From Symbiodinium natans (lineage: Eukaryota > Sar > Dinophyceae > Suessiales > Symbiodiniaceae): a stretch of 64,000 nucleotides of DNA. Positions 63,941-64,000 of this stretch are shown piece after piece (position 1 is the stretch's first letter; every line of letters begins with the position of its first letter). The notes beneath the pieces are model-generated. The model did not search any database. It saw only the letters and a list, made by a program, of their open reading frames with translations, and was not told where the DNA came from. Where the stretch lies: the NCBI GenBank assembly GCA_905221605.1, contig CAJNDS010002173.1, forward strand, positions 62,001-126,000. The letters run 5' to 3'. The translations under genes were made by a program, and so were the position numbers.

Positions 63941-64000
63941 TGTCGAATGTCACGAAGTCGTCGAATCTGCCGCTGTGCAAAGGCCGGCCGCGTCTCCGGG
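63858..64000 (-). CDS. upstream coding part of the retroelement in another frame (partial)
   Basis: From the window edge leftward, a different minus frame reads AFAQRQIRRLRDIRQWLQTQ and KKYTDEKARLLQATDAAISA, a charged helical sequence, before it loses coding character near 63860, just where the main frame becomes good (MRAIDKPLFAAFTFFLTANL). This suggests that the element's protein, or an upstream first protein, continues beyond the window and that a frameshift separates the two parts here. Confidence 0.5.

Noticed and set aside
1-64000. Search for the dinoflagellate spliced-leader gene (CCGTAGCCATTTTGGCTCAAG type)
   Set aside because: Read by eye on both strands, only partial matches such as 'gccattttg' near 14232 were seen; none is long enough.

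Overview
The window looks like nuclear DNA of a dinoflagellate, most likely of the Symbiodiniaceae/Suessiales kind. Supporting signs are many interstitial, degenerate TTTAGGG/CCCTAAA-type repeats, intron-rich genes cut into small exons, a CCCH zinc finger of the HPELC...CHMPH type, many degenerate RCC1-like blades, a LINE-type element carrying endonuclease, reverse transcriptase and RNase H, and abundant homopolymers and microsatellites. There is no sign of bacterial gene organisation. The species assignment is inference.

Almost every coding segment I could support lies on the minus strand, so transcription probably runs right to left, as in the one-directional gene arrays of dinoflagellates. 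Most calls are single exons, chosen for protein-like composition in one frame plus a plausible AG acceptor, a donor or a stop. Few can be named.

Layout. 0-16 kb: a CRAL-TRIO (Sec14-like) exon (5.9-6.5 kb), a membrane-protein gene (7.4-8.4 kb), small unknown exons (9.7-10.8 kb), a CCCH zinc-finger gene (11.6-12.2 kb) and palindromic hairpin elements (13.3-13.5 kb). 16-20 kb: mostly noncoding, with a long telomere-like tract. 20-22.8 kb: exons of an unknown gene. 22.84-26.89 kb: a recent tandem duplication of a 1.68-kb gene fragment (about 2.4 copies) that carries an 'EAPQQEA' module at its ends and inside. 27.9-31.9 kb: unknown genes, including a coiled-coil gene. 32-46 kb: scattered exons, a probable multi-exon gene (42.4-43.8 kb), a poly-TGGTAG array and another hairpin element. 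46.2-57.7 kb: about fifteen RCC1-like blade fragments, all on the minus strand, mixed with other exons and AT microsatellites. 59.8-64.0 kb: a nearly full-length non-LTR retrotransposon on the minus strand, cut by the right window edge.

I found no tRNA, rRNA, spliced-leader gene, CRISPR array or classical promoter.
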